This document shows, piece after piece, positions 1 through 10,949 of a stretch of DNA of 64,000 nucleotides. Position numbers and translations under genes: made by a program. The stretch is from Notolepis coatsorum. Its lineage: Eukaryota > Chordata > Actinopteri > Aulopiformes > Paralepididae. Within the stretch, counting starts at the first letter, position 1. The number at the start of each line of letters is the position of its first letter. The stretch is from contig OZ020585.1 in the NCBI GenBank assembly GCA_963971535.1, positions 27,336,193 to 27,400,192 on the forward strand. Reading direction: 5' to 3'. The notes under the pieces were generated by a model. The model saw nothing but the letters and a program-made list of their open reading frames with translations. It was not told the origin of the DNA and did not search any database.

Positions 1-790
1 GACCGTCGGCAGCGCGCAAAATGAAAAGCCTCCCTTTGTCTACGACAGGACATAGCTGTGGTCACACATTCAAACTGGCCTCCGTCAGAAAAGGCCCCAC
101 TGTACCGCAGGATCATAACTGGACTGATGTATGCAGCTGGACTATTCCAGAGAACACTTCTGGGGTTCAGTCACAGCACGGTAGTCTCTCCGCTATGGAA
201 AACATCGGGAGTAACGCTAACGACATCCCCTTGTCCGTTTTTTTTTCGACAAAAGAAACCCCCGACCGACAAAGCCGGTTCAAAGTCGTGCCGACGCCGC
301 GCCGTCGTGAGAGCAGATGCAGGAGGGGGTCCTCCATCTTGACCCACAGACCTCAGCGGTACAGAGTAGAAGGGCCACAACAACAGCAGCATTCACCAGG
401 AGGACCAAACAACATTGTTCGTGGCACAATAGTCCTCGAGGCCCCCGGTCTAGGCTCAAAAAGACCTTTGTCCCGTTCTGGAAGGGGAAGGCCAAAGGGA
501 CAGTGGACGAGACACTCGGCTGGGACGGAGACGCATAAAGAGGGCGAAGGGAGCGAGAGAAAGAAAGAAGCGGGTGAGAATGCAAGGAGGAGGAGCGTTG
601 CGGTGAATATTCATTCGGAGCAGGTGCCGCGTGGCTAATTCCACTGAGCCGAACGGGGCTGACCTCTAATTAAGATCAATTAGCAGCGCTCTCTCGACGA
701 GCTCCCCGGGGGAAATCAAATCCTCAGCTAATCAGGGCTCTAGTGCAAGAGACTCGTGTTCACATCTTCATTTCAAATCCACAGACTTCT
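1..790. other. Single-copy DNA without a recognisable gene; AT-rich homeodomain-motif patch near 600-735
   Basis: Several overlapping open frames exist in the first 640 bases on both strands, but none has a recognisable domain, low-complexity stretches dominate, and frames on opposite strands are equally long, so I do not call a gene. At about 598-735 the composition changes to short TAATT, AATTAAG and CAATTAG motifs separated by GC-rich blocks, the usual look of a vertebrate conserved regulatory element. That is inference from motif density only. Confidence 0.4.
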
Positions 791-794
791 CTCT

Positions 795-815
795 CCCCCC
801 CCCCCCCCCGCCCCC
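795..815. repeat. Poly-C tract
   Basis: A run of 15 C, one G, then five C. It is one of only three long C-runs on this strand, against about sixteen long G-runs. Confidence 0.95.
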
Positions 816-2146
816 ACCCAACACTTGAACCAATGAGGAGGGCTGGGCCACTTGAAACCGAAGGCCAGGTTTGCTCTCTATACGACAACAGCCACGCTGC
901 TCTTTTCACACACACACAGCCTAAGCCAAAAAAAAGGATACCTACTTCCGTTACTTTGAAACTTTGGTACTTTGGAAAACTCTGGAGGGGACAGTCGAAG
1001 GAAAGCCAACAGAGTGCAGTGTAACAACGACAGACATCGGGGACAAAGTGGTGAACACGGATTGAACACGGTTTGAACACGGGTTGAACACAGAGCAGCG
1101 GAGCTTCAAGAGTGGCGCGCCACCGTCGTCTGGGGGAGGAAGGATGTGAGGTGACGCAGGGTTCGGAGGACGGTGTTATCAGTACAGCTCTGCCCTCAAA
1201 CTGTTGTGCTTTCAAACAGAAAGTCCTACCCTGATAGTAGGGAGTAAGATACCCTTTGATATCCTATCTTGACCCCCTCCCTCCCTGCATGAGGAAGCGA
1301 CAGCATGAGAAATCCCAGGTCCCGATGTTCGACACTCACCCACACCCTTTGATGGGACAACCCCCACACACACACACACTTTCTCTCCTCCCATTTCTGG
1401 TAATAATTACTATGGTAAAACCAACACAGAGGCTGTAAAGACACAATGGCCTGTGGTAAAAAGCTAAAAAAAAAGAAAGTGACTTTGGCCTCAGGGTAGG
1501 ACCGGCCAACCCAGAGCGCTCCCATGGCAGAGCGTGTTCCTAACCATGCAAACCGTCAGCTACAGTTTATCAACATTTTCTATTTAATCTTAACGCCGCC
1601 ATTAATTCGGGCATCCCAATTTGAAACATTCAAATTACTGTGTGAAAAGTGGCATTTCACATAGTAAGCATTATTAACCTTTTCCCTATAAATGTTGTTG
1701 TGAGGGGCGTTAAATATAGATGCATGTTAATTACCCCATGTCTCTTAAACAGCCCCATTAATCTGCCACTTTACATTAAAAAAAACAGCTTATAGCGATT
1801 CCCATGGGACAGTCAAAGAGAGGGGTTGGTTGAGGGAGGGAGAGAGAGACAGAGACAAATGTAGACCGAGAGAGAGAGATGAAAAGAGAGAGAGATGAGT
1901 TCTCACTCAGCATGCCATTAGCTCTAGTCTCCCTCCTAAACGGCGTGAGAGATGCATTCTGGTAGCTGGAGGCTAATAATTTGATGCCATTGATTATCCG
2001 GTTCTGGAGACCGCCGTCCCTAAAGCCCAGGGGGAGAGGGACACATTTGTGAACAGGACTCCTGCGATGGGGGGGAATAAATTGCTCTTAATTGCCATTT
2101 TTCGCAGTTATGGATCACAGCACACTAGCAGTGAATTAGAGGCTAA
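816..2146. other. Single-copy DNA, no gene seen
   Basis: There is no convincing coding frame. The stretch holds short CA and A runs, a GA-rich patch at 1836-1895, and AT-rich segments with TAAT motifs around 1560-1790 and 1965-2140 (for example a TTAATTGCCA-type motif near 2088). These may be conserved noncoding DNA, but nothing in the sequence proves it. Confidence 0.4.
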
Positions 2147-2189
2147 GTGTATGTGTGTGTGTGGGGGGGGGGGGGGGGGGTGGGGGGGG
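2147..2189. repeat. TG microsatellite fused to poly-G
   Basis: A short TG run passes directly into 19 G, one T and 8 more G. The TG-to-G transition recurs at 9570-9599. Confidence 0.95.
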
Positions 2190-2445
2190 AAGACGAGGCT
2201 GATGGAATTCAGCTAAGCCCCGATCCCTGAGATGCTTGGGTTAAAGGTGAAGACTTTTGTTTGGTGCTCAGCTCAACCCCCACCCGACTCCTAACCTCCT
2301 TAGCCACTGAGAGACTGAGGTTTATCATTCTTCAGCAGAGGAAGAGGAGCAGAGGGCTGGAGGGAGTGGTCATCTGACACTGATCTATCTAATCTATACT
2401 TCTATAAAGGATCACATGGGTCTAATTTGGAATTCTCGTCATTAC

Positions 2446-2461
2446 GGGGGGGGGGGGGGGG
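2446..2461. repeat. Poly-G tract (16)
   Basis: Uninterrupted run of 16 G in otherwise unremarkable single-copy DNA. Confidence 0.95.
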
Positions 2462-2647
2462 TCTGCCCCATCTTTAACCAATTCTGTCTTTGGAGGTGTA
2501 TACAGTGTTTTAGATGATCTCAGCCTACCTTACTAAACGCCATTCACACTGCCGGCGATGTTGAAAAGAGGTGGAAAATACTCCCATGAGACATGAAAGT
2601 TGTTTGAAAGTCAGTGGGCATAGGTAATTCACCCTTGTAAATTAAAT

Positions 2648-2830
2648 TCAATGCAAATAACTTTATTAGTCCCGCAAGGGGCAATTTAAGGCATGAATAC
2701 GGCAAACAGCTGCACTTATACACAACACATCCAAGACGGAACAAGGCACAAGAGACATACATGACACTATTAAAGCACAAGAAACATGACACTGTTAGAA
2801 CAGGATCCTTATATAGCTGAAAAACAACCA
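2648..2830 (-). mobile_element. LINE 3'-end fragment (probable)
   Basis: The motif ACTTTATTAGTCCCGCAAGG followed by GGCAATTT is a variant of the 'TTTATTG(A)TCCC..GGGGAAATT' signature at 3' ends of common teleost non-LTR elements; better copies lie at 17487 and 29752. The GCA/CACAAG-rich DNA after it would be 3' UTR on the minus strand. The outer boundary is not visible. Confidence 0.45.
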
Positions 2831-3157
2831 CTGGGTCATTTGATTTTCGCCATTACTCTAATTATTTGATTTTGTTACGTTCATATCCTGCCGATGCTCT
2901 GAGTCTTCACTAATAACACCACAACATAATGTCTTAACAGAACAGTGTTTCTTACTTAATCTCTCTCTCTCGCTCTCCCAGTTTCTCTCATCATCACTTC
3001 TGTTCAGGTTCTACAGATTGGAGCTGTCGTCGGCCAGCCAAGAACTCTAGGGGTGCCAACATCACTTCAGATCAGCCAGGATCTGTCAGCACACAATGGA
3101 AGCTCCCTACAAGACAGAGGATGTGTGTATATAGTGTGTGTGCGTATGAGAAGGGGA

Positions 3158-3227
3158 GTATGTATGTATGTATGTATGTATGTATGTATGTATGTATGTA
3201 TGTATGTATGTATGTATGTATGTATGT
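3158..3227. repeat. (GTAT)n microsatellite
   Basis: About 17 near-perfect four-base units. Long frames through it encode only Met-Tyr-Val-Cys repeats and are not genes. Confidence 0.98.
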
Positions 3228-3258
3228 GTATGCGCACATGAGAAGGAGAGTATGTATG

Positions 3259-3260
<2 letters not shown>

Positions 3261-3312
<52 letters not shown>
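3261..3312. repeat. (TG)26 microsatellite
   Basis: A perfect TG run separated from the preceding GTAT array by about 30 bases. Confidence 0.98.
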
Positions 3313-3315
<3 letters not shown>

Positions 3316-3357
3316 AGGACAAGGTGTATGTACAAGTGTGCATGAGTGCATTTATCA

Positions 3358-3360
<3 letters not shown>

Positions 3361-3429
<69 letters not shown>
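3361..3429. repeat. (TG)34 microsatellite
   Basis: Perfect TG run of 69 bases; the Cys-Val or His-Thr frames over it are artefacts. Confidence 0.98.
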
Positions 3430-3432
<3 letters not shown>

Positions 3433-3581
3433 AAGGCAGTGCTGGCATGTTGCTCTCTGCTGAGGGGAGGCAGTACTAGTAGTGAAGTCAGAACACGGGT
3501 GGGAAACATCGTCTCACATCCAACAGACGCACACCAGCTCTGAACGTCATGAAGGCTGGTGTCACTCTACTAGCCTTCTGT

Positions 3582-3584
<3 letters not shown>

Positions 3585-3622
<38 letters not shown>

Positions 3623-3636
3623 CGTGTGTGTGTGTG
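3585..3636. repeat. (TG)n microsatellite with CG interruptions
   Basis: TG run with two CG steps near its 3' end, consistent with an older array than the two before it. Confidence 0.95.
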
Positions 3637-3717
3637 AAATGGAAAGAGGATGGATGGGGATGGGGTGAATCTTTCAAGATGGTGGTGGCCGGGTGTATGG
3701 TGGAGAGCATGGGCCAG

Positions 3718-3758
3718 CGTGTGCGTGTGTGTGTGTGTGTGTGCGTGTGCGTGTGTGT
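3718..3758. repeat. Interrupted (TG)n microsatellite
   Basis: TG units interrupted by several CG dinucleotides; a further member of the 3.1-4.0 kb simple-repeat cluster. Confidence 0.93.
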
Positions 3759-3957
3759 TTTGGGGCTGAATGGAGTGTATGGGCTTTGGGCTGGTTGCTA
3801 CGTTGTGAAGAGTGATGCATGTGTCACAGAGTGTATGAGCGCAGCAGTGTGTGAACGCTGATTGCATCCAATTAAGTTGAGGGGATATCAATCAGATCCT
3901 GGAAGCCAAATGACCCTGGCCCTAGTTCAAAGTCATGTTGTGCTTAGGTATGTGCGT

Positions 3958-4018
3958 TATGTGTGTGTGAGTCTATATGTATGTGTGTGTGTGTGTGTGT
4001 GTGTGCGTGTGTGTGTGC
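3958..4018. repeat. Interrupted (TG)n microsatellite
   Basis: TG array with TATATGTA and CG interruptions; the last member of the cluster. Confidence 0.92.
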
Positions 4019-4132
4019 ATTGTTCCCTTCACAGATTTAACCCTCAAAAACGACCTTTCCCCATCCATTAAGCTGCTTAATTAGGAGAGAAACTGATGGA
4101 ATGCTGATCAGCACTCCTCCAGCTGTTTATGA

Positions 4133-4162
4133 CCCCCCCCCCCCCCCAGACACACACACACA
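4133..4162. repeat. Poly-C (15) followed by CA repeat
   Basis: Fifteen C, then a short (CA)n. It is the second of three long C-runs on this strand. Confidence 0.93.
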
Positions 4163-4865
4163 CGCCTCATTATCTGTGAAACATCTCAATCCAGACGCGT
4201 CTGTGGTCCACAGCATCATCAGTCAGTCTGCTCTTGGAAGCTATACATCTATACACCCAGTGCACGGTCTCTTAGGTTCCACATAGAAACAATACAAAAA
4301 ACCGGCGTGTTCCCCCGGTTAATGACAGCGGATCAAAATAAGTTATGCGCGGCTCTAATACATGACAGCCAGTGTGTATGATCTTTTTCACCGAACCATT
4401 TCAAGGCTTTTTTAATCAAAGAGCTGATTTTCTGCCAACAAGGATGCAGTGTCAGAGGTGGAGCTCTGGTCACAAAGCACATGTCCTGCGAGCCGCCACT
4501 AGGGGCAGAGCGGCTGAGTGAGTTAATGACATCGCTGGTCATATGGATGCACTTCGCATCAGAAGATGACAGGACTGCTGAAAGTCTGAAAAGCCTAGAA
4601 ATAAATGTAATCTTTTTTCTTTTACTCAAGTAGACTATATACTAAAATGTATTTGATATATTTCTATAAGAGATATTGCAGCTTTTTCATGTGGTCAAAA
4701 TAATAATAACAAAAACATTTATAAAAAAGATTGTGACACATCATCAGATATCAAATTGACTCAAACCCTGCCCTGTTTTCATGTCATATGAAAGTAATAG
4801 GCCATGTATGGTCATAATATCATATCAGGAGCTATAATATAGTGATTCCCACCTCTTAACCCATT

Positions 4866-4965
4866 AACTCTACTTCCAACGGCTCCCCACATAGCAGAGA
4901 TAGCAGCCCTGTTCCCAGAGAGGCAGAATGAACCTCTGTCCACCAGAGACAAGGATGCAGTGAAT
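4866..4965. repeat. Left copy of a 100-bp direct repeat (long target-site duplication)
   Basis: The 100 bases from AACTCTACTTCCAACGG to GGATGCAGTGAAT recur at 5394-5493 with two visible differences. They exactly bracket a 428-bp LINE 3' end, so they are best read as an unusually long target-site duplication. Confidence 0.88.
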
Positions 4966-5393
4966 ATGCCTCCACATATTTTGGAATTTTCTTTTCTGAA
5001 ATTCAAAAGAGCACTAAAATCTCATCTCCTAGATCACCAATATTTCCCATATGGACTTCCTTTACAAACTTGTGGTCTGATGGCTTGTTGTATTTTGTTA
5101 TTGTATTTTCGTTTTATTATATATTCTTCCTGTCATTAATTGTTTTCTCTATACCAGAAATCGTATGGCATGGGTGCCTGCTTCGGTGTCTATGTAGGCC
5201 TGCTTGTGTGTGTTTGTTTGTTTGGGGGGGGGGGATTTTATATTTTATCTTGATATAATGTAATTTTGCTTCCTGGTGAATGCCACATGCAAGCCCCTTG
5301 AGGGTTTTTAGGCAATTCTCCTACACATCCCTTGTGGATTATATTGTATTATATATGTAATTGTTTTTATATGTGTAAATAAACAAACAAACA
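4966..5393 (+). mobile_element. 5'-truncated non-LTR retrotransposon 3' end
   Basis: The first 130 bases read in one frame as the C-terminal tail of a LINE reverse-transcriptase protein: a basic 'FKRALKSHLL' segment followed by aromatic and leucine residues, like the 'FK..LKTHLF' end of L2-like proteins elsewhere in this window (10150, 40141). It runs on into an AT-rich 3' UTR with an internal 11-base G-run and ends in ATAAACAAACAAACAAA, an AAAC-repeat tail. Perfectly flanking 100-bp direct repeats mark both ends, so the 5' truncation point is at 4966. Clade assignment within the L2/CR1-like elements is uncertain. Confidence 0.8.
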
Positions 5394-5493
5394 AACTCTA
5401 CTACCAACGGCTCCCCACATAGCAGAGATAGCAGCCCTGTTCCCAGAGAGGCAGAATGAACCTCTGTCCACCAGAGACAAGGATGCAATGAAT
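5394..5493. repeat. Right copy of the 100-bp target-site duplication
   Basis: Matches 4866-4965 except for two substitutions. The low divergence implies a fairly recent insertion. Confidence 0.88.
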
Positions 5494-5716
5494 TCGCCTG
5501 GAGGAGGCTGTGGTTAAAGTTAACAGAATGACTGACAGGTCTGACACAGGAAGTAGCAGTAGACTCGCTGCTTCAACTGCCAGAGGGCCAGATAAGACCA
5601 CCCCCCCGCGCCCCCGTGGCTCCTGGGAAAGAGAGTCTCCACCCAGCGCCGCAGGGCCCAACCCGAAAAAGGAAGACGGGGCACAGTGGTGCTGCAGCTC
5701 GCCAGCTTCCTCCTCT

Positions 5717-5856
5717 GACGGGGCAAAGGAAAGACACGAGATGGAGGTACAGCGATTAGAGACGGGGCAAAGGAAAGACATGAGATGGAGGTACAGCGAT
5801 TAGAGACGAGGCGAAGGAAAGACATGAGACGGAGGTACAGTGATTAGAGACGGGGC
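5717..5856. repeat. 44-bp tandem repeat, three units plus 8 bp
   Basis: Units start at 5717, 5761 and 5805, each beginning GACGGGGC or GACGAGGC and ending GTACAGCGATTAGA or a variant, with 8 bases of a fourth unit. Units one and two differ at a single visible position; unit three carries several changes. Confidence 0.95.
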
Positions 5857-5983
5857 GTGCATGCTCGTGCACGTGTGCATAATAGCCCTAAACAAAGCCC
5901 GTTCCTAAACTACAATCATCTCCTCTGAAATTGACGGAGGCTGTCTGTTGTGCGCTGTGGGATGATCCGTCACCTCATACGTG

Positions 5984-5989
5984 GTGTGT

Positions 5990-6022
<33 letters not shown>
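5984..6022. repeat. (TG)n microsatellite
   Basis: TG run with two CG interruptions near its start. Confidence 0.93.
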
Positions 6023-6387
6023 AGATCTAGTGATTAATACAATCAGCTTTGGGGCTCGCTCACTCATTACCATTAGGCTCCCTCTGAAGTGCACTGCACT
6101 GGGCCGGTCAGGGTGTCTAGGCTCCCTGAGGTGATCCATCACCAGGTCAGATCACTGAGCGGCACGTTACAATACGGGTCAGACTCAGACACTGGCTAGA
6201 GGTCGTCCGGAGTCAGCGGAGGATTCTGGAGAACAATGATGTGCTTGGGATTTGGGGAGCGATAAGACGGGTGCGCGCACACATACACACTCGCAGGGGA
6301 ATCGATGCATATGCGCACGTGGCCACATTCAGAAGCATGCGTGCTTATACACAAAATCATTCATCACACTACCATACAGGCATGAGA

Positions 6388-6417
6388 GCACACACACACA
6401 GACACACACACACACAA
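6388..6417. repeat. (CA)n microsatellite
   Basis: CA run with one GA interruption. Confidence 0.93.
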
Positions 6418-6706
6418 GGCTCACATGTTATCCATCACTGTACCCAATATGAAAGGAAAAGCCTATTGAGTGTGTGCAGGAGTGGATCAATTGGCGACTT
6501 GAAAAGGACAATCACTAATCACTAATCACTAAAAAGCCCAGAAGTGAAGCGGCAGCACAAAAAGCCATAAAAGAGGGGATTTCTAAGCAGAAGTGATGTT
6601 TGTAGTGAATGGAGCACTATCTAGGTCTAGGGTAGTAGGGCAAACGATCATGCCTGCTTCTGTCCCAGCTGGCACGGGGGAGGGCCAAACACTAACATCC
6701 AAATGC

Positions 6707-6735
6707 TGTGTGTGTGTGTGTGTGTGTGCGCGCGC
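6707..6735. repeat. (TG)n-(CG)n microsatellite
   Basis: TG units passing into CGCGCG, an alternating purine-pyrimidine tract that could adopt Z-DNA (inference). Confidence 0.9.
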
Positions 6736-6802
6736 ATCTCCATCCATCACTGCCAGAGACATCCATTATCCCGTTTACATTCTTGAGAAACTCTTGACGC
6801 CA

Positions 6803-6813
6803 GGGGGGGGGGG
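6803..6813. repeat. Poly-G tract (11)
   Basis: Uninterrupted run of 11 G. Confidence 0.93.
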
Positions 6814-6814
6814 C

Positions 6815-7990
6815 TTCTTGCCCTTGTGGCCTCCCCAACTGAGGGTGCCCCCTCTATGGGCTTAGAGCGTTACCTGAGGCCCAGGATCAGGTTTTACCCA
6901 CGGCAGGCCTAAGACTATATCCAGAATGCGTTGGCAATGAGAGTTGATGGATGGCCAACATGTGCTCCGGGCTGCGAGAGTCAGGAGGACAGGTCGGTGC
7001 TAATGGCCGGGCTAGGTTTCCCGCTAGCTCCCTATTCCAAGAGAATCCATACGGTAGAAAATAGCGGTCAAATTGGCCCCCGTCGCTCCGTTTCTTTCTT
7101 ATCGTTCAGTGCCCAAAGCACAGACCTGAGTCAGGCCAAAATAGACCATAAATCATTCGATTCCCTCTGATCCAATTTGGGAACATTATCACAGAGCTCC
7201 CTCCCGCAAGACCAGGTTACGAGACGCCGTGTGGCGAATAAACAAGTGGATGTAACTGGAAAATAAACAAATGAAAATGAAAGGCGGGCGAGACCGACGT
7301 AGCGTGGGGTGGATCGGGTCAAAGACACTTTGTCAGAGTGCGGCAACCGCTTATCCATCACGGTCAACGTCGCCCGAGACCTTGAACATCGAGGAAACTG
7401 GAAGGTGAGAGCCAGGATGGCGCCTTGTGTGGGGTAAGAAAATGTGGTTAGACTAGTCTGGGCTGGTCGGCGTAGTTTGTTCACCGTGGTCAAGATGAAG
7501 ATAAGCGACAAAGGAACCAACCCTCGGCTGTGCCATTAGGGGCCATTACCTGAGGCAATTACACGCTTTAAAGCCTCGCTTTTATCTCGATTAAGACCAC
7601 TTTCATTAGGAGCTTACAGAGGAACTTTAGTTCCAAATGTAACTGCCATCATCTAGCTGAAAGTCTTGAGTTTGTAACCAATATAAAATCAAACAATATT
7701 AACCCGAGTCAGTTTAAAACATAAAGTCTCCAGGTGTCTTACTACGTCAGCACGTCTGTCTGCTGCATGTCATGCCCTCGCCTCCTCCAGTAGAACCCGG
7801 TGTAGCTGGTACAGTAGTGTTCACGGGGCTGTAGATGGCAAGATCTAGTGCCGTGTTGATGACAGAATCAAATGCGGGCCGGGCCCTACATCAGAGCCAT
7901 GTAAACACGGGGCCACAGCGCAGATGACCAAATAAACTATCCATCACAAGCAGGCTAATCTGTTTAGATACGAGGTCACGACGTGATGCA
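6815..7990. other. Single-copy DNA, possible conserved noncoding element near 7535-7640
   Basis: No gene is apparent. At about 7535-7640 the DNA contains CATTACCTGAGGCAATTACA and nearby TCATTAGGAG-type motifs, resembling homeobox-rich enhancer DNA. This is composition-based inference. Confidence 0.35.
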
Positions 7991-7993
7991 CCT

Positions 7994-8017
7994 GGTGTGT
8001 GTGTGTGTGTGTGTGTG
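7994..8017. repeat. (TG)12 microsatellite
   Basis: Perfect TG run. Confidence 0.95.
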
Positions 8018-8192
8018 CCCCAACTCACTCACACACACGCATCAATAACACAGCATCCTGGTTACAGTAACATGGGGTAAACACAGCTCTACCACCCATG
8101 AGCTGAAGCCAGAGCCTCTGACGCAGAGAAACACTCTGCCTCCTCTCGACTACCAGGGTACAGAGGAGCGCAGGCTGGAGAGGGGGGGCTGG

Positions 8193-8716
<524 letters not shown>

Positions 8717-8719
8717 CCC

Positions 8720-9565
8720 TTAAGCTGGGAAACATGTCCTCAGAAATAGCTAGGGATCACACTATGATGTAGCCACGGTAAAGGATCCCCTTTGTCACCC
8801 TGTCTCCAGCCTTATTATCCCCCTTCTGTCGGATAGGCACTATGGCCCTCTCCGGTAGGCGCCATTACACGCTCTGCTACCTGCGCTGTGAGTGTCTTTC
8901 CTAGCGCCGTGGGCGGAAGTCAGGTTTCTCAGAGGACCATTGTTCTTTCACACGGTTTTGCACATGCACTTTTGATCTTTTTGTACACATATCTTTTTTT
9001 ATTGCCTATGTTTTTAATCTGTCCCTGTGTGTTTGTGTATTTCACCGCAAATGGTAAATAAGCCGACACCACTTCTTCACAGATGAATCCGAGTCGAAAC
9101 TATTTAAGTATCCGATACATCCAATGCAGAAGGATATAGGGCGGGCTACAAAGCAACAGGAAGTCATTCATTTTCAATGAGAGTCAGTCGGCGACGTCAA
9201 GCTACAGACGTGAGCGAGCCTGTAACGCGCAACGCTCCCTGTAGCATGCGACAGACGACGGATCCTGACGACGGCAGCTTCAAATTGAAGTTGAGCTCAA
9301 CCTTTTCTCGCACTCTCTATTGGTGCAGTGAGGCATTAACTAATCATATACAGTGACAGAAGATATTATATTTCCACTGAAAGAGAAAAGGAACAACAAG
9401 TAGTGCTGGTGCAGCCCCACCAGTGACTGACGACGACTGTAAAGATGGCGAGGCTGTGATGAAGCTGAAGCCACTGCGTGCACACAAAACCATACAGAAG
9501 TGTGTTTGTACCTGCAGTTATTGCACTACTAAACAAAGCTTGCACAAGATTGGCATGCATTGCAT
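8720..9565. other. Single-copy or old-repeat DNA, no gene
   Basis: No coding frame is convincing. 9060-9340 has the feel of an old dispersed repeat (a CATTCATTTTCAATGAGAG stretch, then CG-rich DNA), but I find no termini or second copy in the window. An AAAGATGGCGAG motif at about 9440 fits the YY1 consensus. Confidence 0.35.
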
Positions 9566-9569
9566 GGCA

Positions 9570-9599
9570 GTGTGTGTGTGTGTGTGTGGGGGGGGGGGG
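9570..9599. repeat. TG microsatellite fused to poly-G (12)
   Basis: Same TG-then-G layout as at 2147-2189. Confidence 0.93.
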
Positions 9600-9668
9600 T
9601 TGTCACAACCTTCTCATAACTTAATCATATACTATTTTCCATACTATGATGACACTCGTTTTAATGTA

Positions 9669-9738
9669 TTTTGTTTTGATGTTTTCGAACCTGTATCTCT
9701 GTGATGTCTCATCTCGGAGCTGAATCTCCCGCCTGCGC
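9669..9738. repeat. Left copy of a perfect 70-bp direct repeat
   Basis: It starts TTTTGTTTTGATG and ends CCCGCCTGCGC and is identical over 70 bases to 10704-10773. It flanks the L2-like fragment below, but 260 bases separate it from that element's 3' tail. Confidence 0.92.
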
Positions 9739-9998
9739 AACAGATCTATCCTTGGGTACCAACAGAAAGAAAAAAAACTTGAATCTTCCACTACAGCCTG
9801 AAACAGAACGGCTGCTTCGCCGATTTGATTCCGATTTGATCCAAGGCTGATTAACTCCCACAGCAATAGACCTGCTCTATGAAATAAAACCTGCTTGTAT
9901 GAAATAAAACCTGCTTGTTGTAATGCAATCTCGCCTCGACAGGAACAATGGCCCATGATTGCCCCGTCGACGTTAATGCCATTTCTCACAAACATACC

Positions 9999-10703
9999 CT
10001 CTATTATAATAATAATAATAATACTTCGTTTTATATAGCGCCTTTCAAAGGACCCAAGGTCGCTTTACATAAGGGGGGGGGGGGGGGGGGAGATAACAAG
10101 TCAACAAACATAGTGGACAGACACAACACATACATATAAAGTGAGAAAGTTAGGGGTTGAAGGCCAGGTTGAAGAGGTGGGTTTTGAGCAGTTTTTTAAA
10201 TGAGTCCAGAGTTGGGGTGGTGCGGAGTTCTGCGGGGAGGGAGTTCCAGAGGGTGGGAGCTGCCACACTGAAAGCTCTGTCCCCGAACGTCCGCAGTCTG
10301 GTTCGGGGGATGGAGAGCTGACCAGTGTCCGTGGATCGCAGGGACCGTGACTGAGTGTAGGGGTGGAGGAGGTCAGTGAGGTACTGAGGTGCCAGGGCGT
10401 GAAGGGATTTGTAGGTGAGCAGGAGGGTTTTGTAGGTGATGCGGGATTTGATGGGGAGCCAGTGGAGCTGGATGAGGATGGGGGTGATGTGCTGCCAGGG
10501 TTTGGTGCGGGTTAGAACCCTGGCAGCTGAATTTTGAACGTACTGGAGCCTGTCCAGGGTTTTGCTTGGGACCCCGGACAGGACCCCGTTGCAGTAGTCC
10601 AGGCGGGAGGTGACGAAGGCGTGGATGAGGGTCTCAGCTGTGGTGTCGGAAAGTGATGGTCGGAGTCTGGAAATGTTTCGGAGGTGAAAGAAGGCGGATT
10701 TGG
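9999..10703 (-). mobile_element. 5'-truncated L2-like LINE, 3' end with frame-intact C-terminal RT region
   Basis: Read on the minus strand, about 184 codons from 10703 to the stop at 10152-10150 are open without interruption. They carry the hallmark C-terminal blocks of teleost L2-like reverse-transcriptase proteins, in order: 'SAFFHLRNI', 'SRLDYCNG', 'QNSAARVLTRTK', 'LHWLPI', 'GDRAFSVAAPTLWNSLP', 'FKKLLKTHLFNLAF'. A short 3' UTR follows, with a poly-C/G run and the AGCGACCTTGG / GGCGCTATATAAA motif, ending in an ATT/TAA trinucleotide tail at 9999-10022. The catalytic palm is absent (5' truncation). The intact frame and the perfect flanking 70-bp duplication suggest recent insertion. Confidence 0.9.
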
Positions 10704-10773
10704 TTTTGTTTTGATGTTTTCGAACCTGTATCTCTGTGATGTCTCATCTCGGAGCTGAATCTCCCGCCTGCGC
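10704..10773. repeat. Right copy of the perfect 70-bp direct repeat
   Basis: Identical to 9669-9738 and directly abuts the truncated 5' end of the L2-like element, as a target-site duplication should. Confidence 0.92.
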
Positions 10774-10930
10774 CGCCTTGGCTATTGAAGCCCCGAGTCC
10801 GATAGGCTTTGACCACTCCTGGTGGTGCCTCTAACCTGGTATATTATTGTACATGGAGGCTTTACAGTAACGTTACAATATGAGATGATAGGAATGTCAG
10901 CCGGCTCAGCATCCTCAGATTATTTATGAT

Positions 10931-10946
10931 GGGGGGGGGGGGGGGG
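10931..10946. repeat. Poly-G tract (16)
   Basis: Uninterrupted run of 16 G. Confidence 0.95.
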
Positions 10947-10949
10947 CAT

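Noticed and set aside
21-638. 205-codon frame at the window start
   Set aside because: Similar-length frames overlap on the other strand, composition is Arg/Gly/Ser-rich without domains, and no splice or promoter context supports it.
3053-3543. Long Cys-Val, Met-Tyr-Val-Cys and His-Thr frames on both strands
   Set aside because: They are translations of TG and GTAT microsatellites in every frame.
10146-10703. Plus-strand GGGTGG-rich sequence considered as a G-quadruplex promoter
   Set aside because: It is the complement of the L2-like coding region, whose codon use explains the G-richness.
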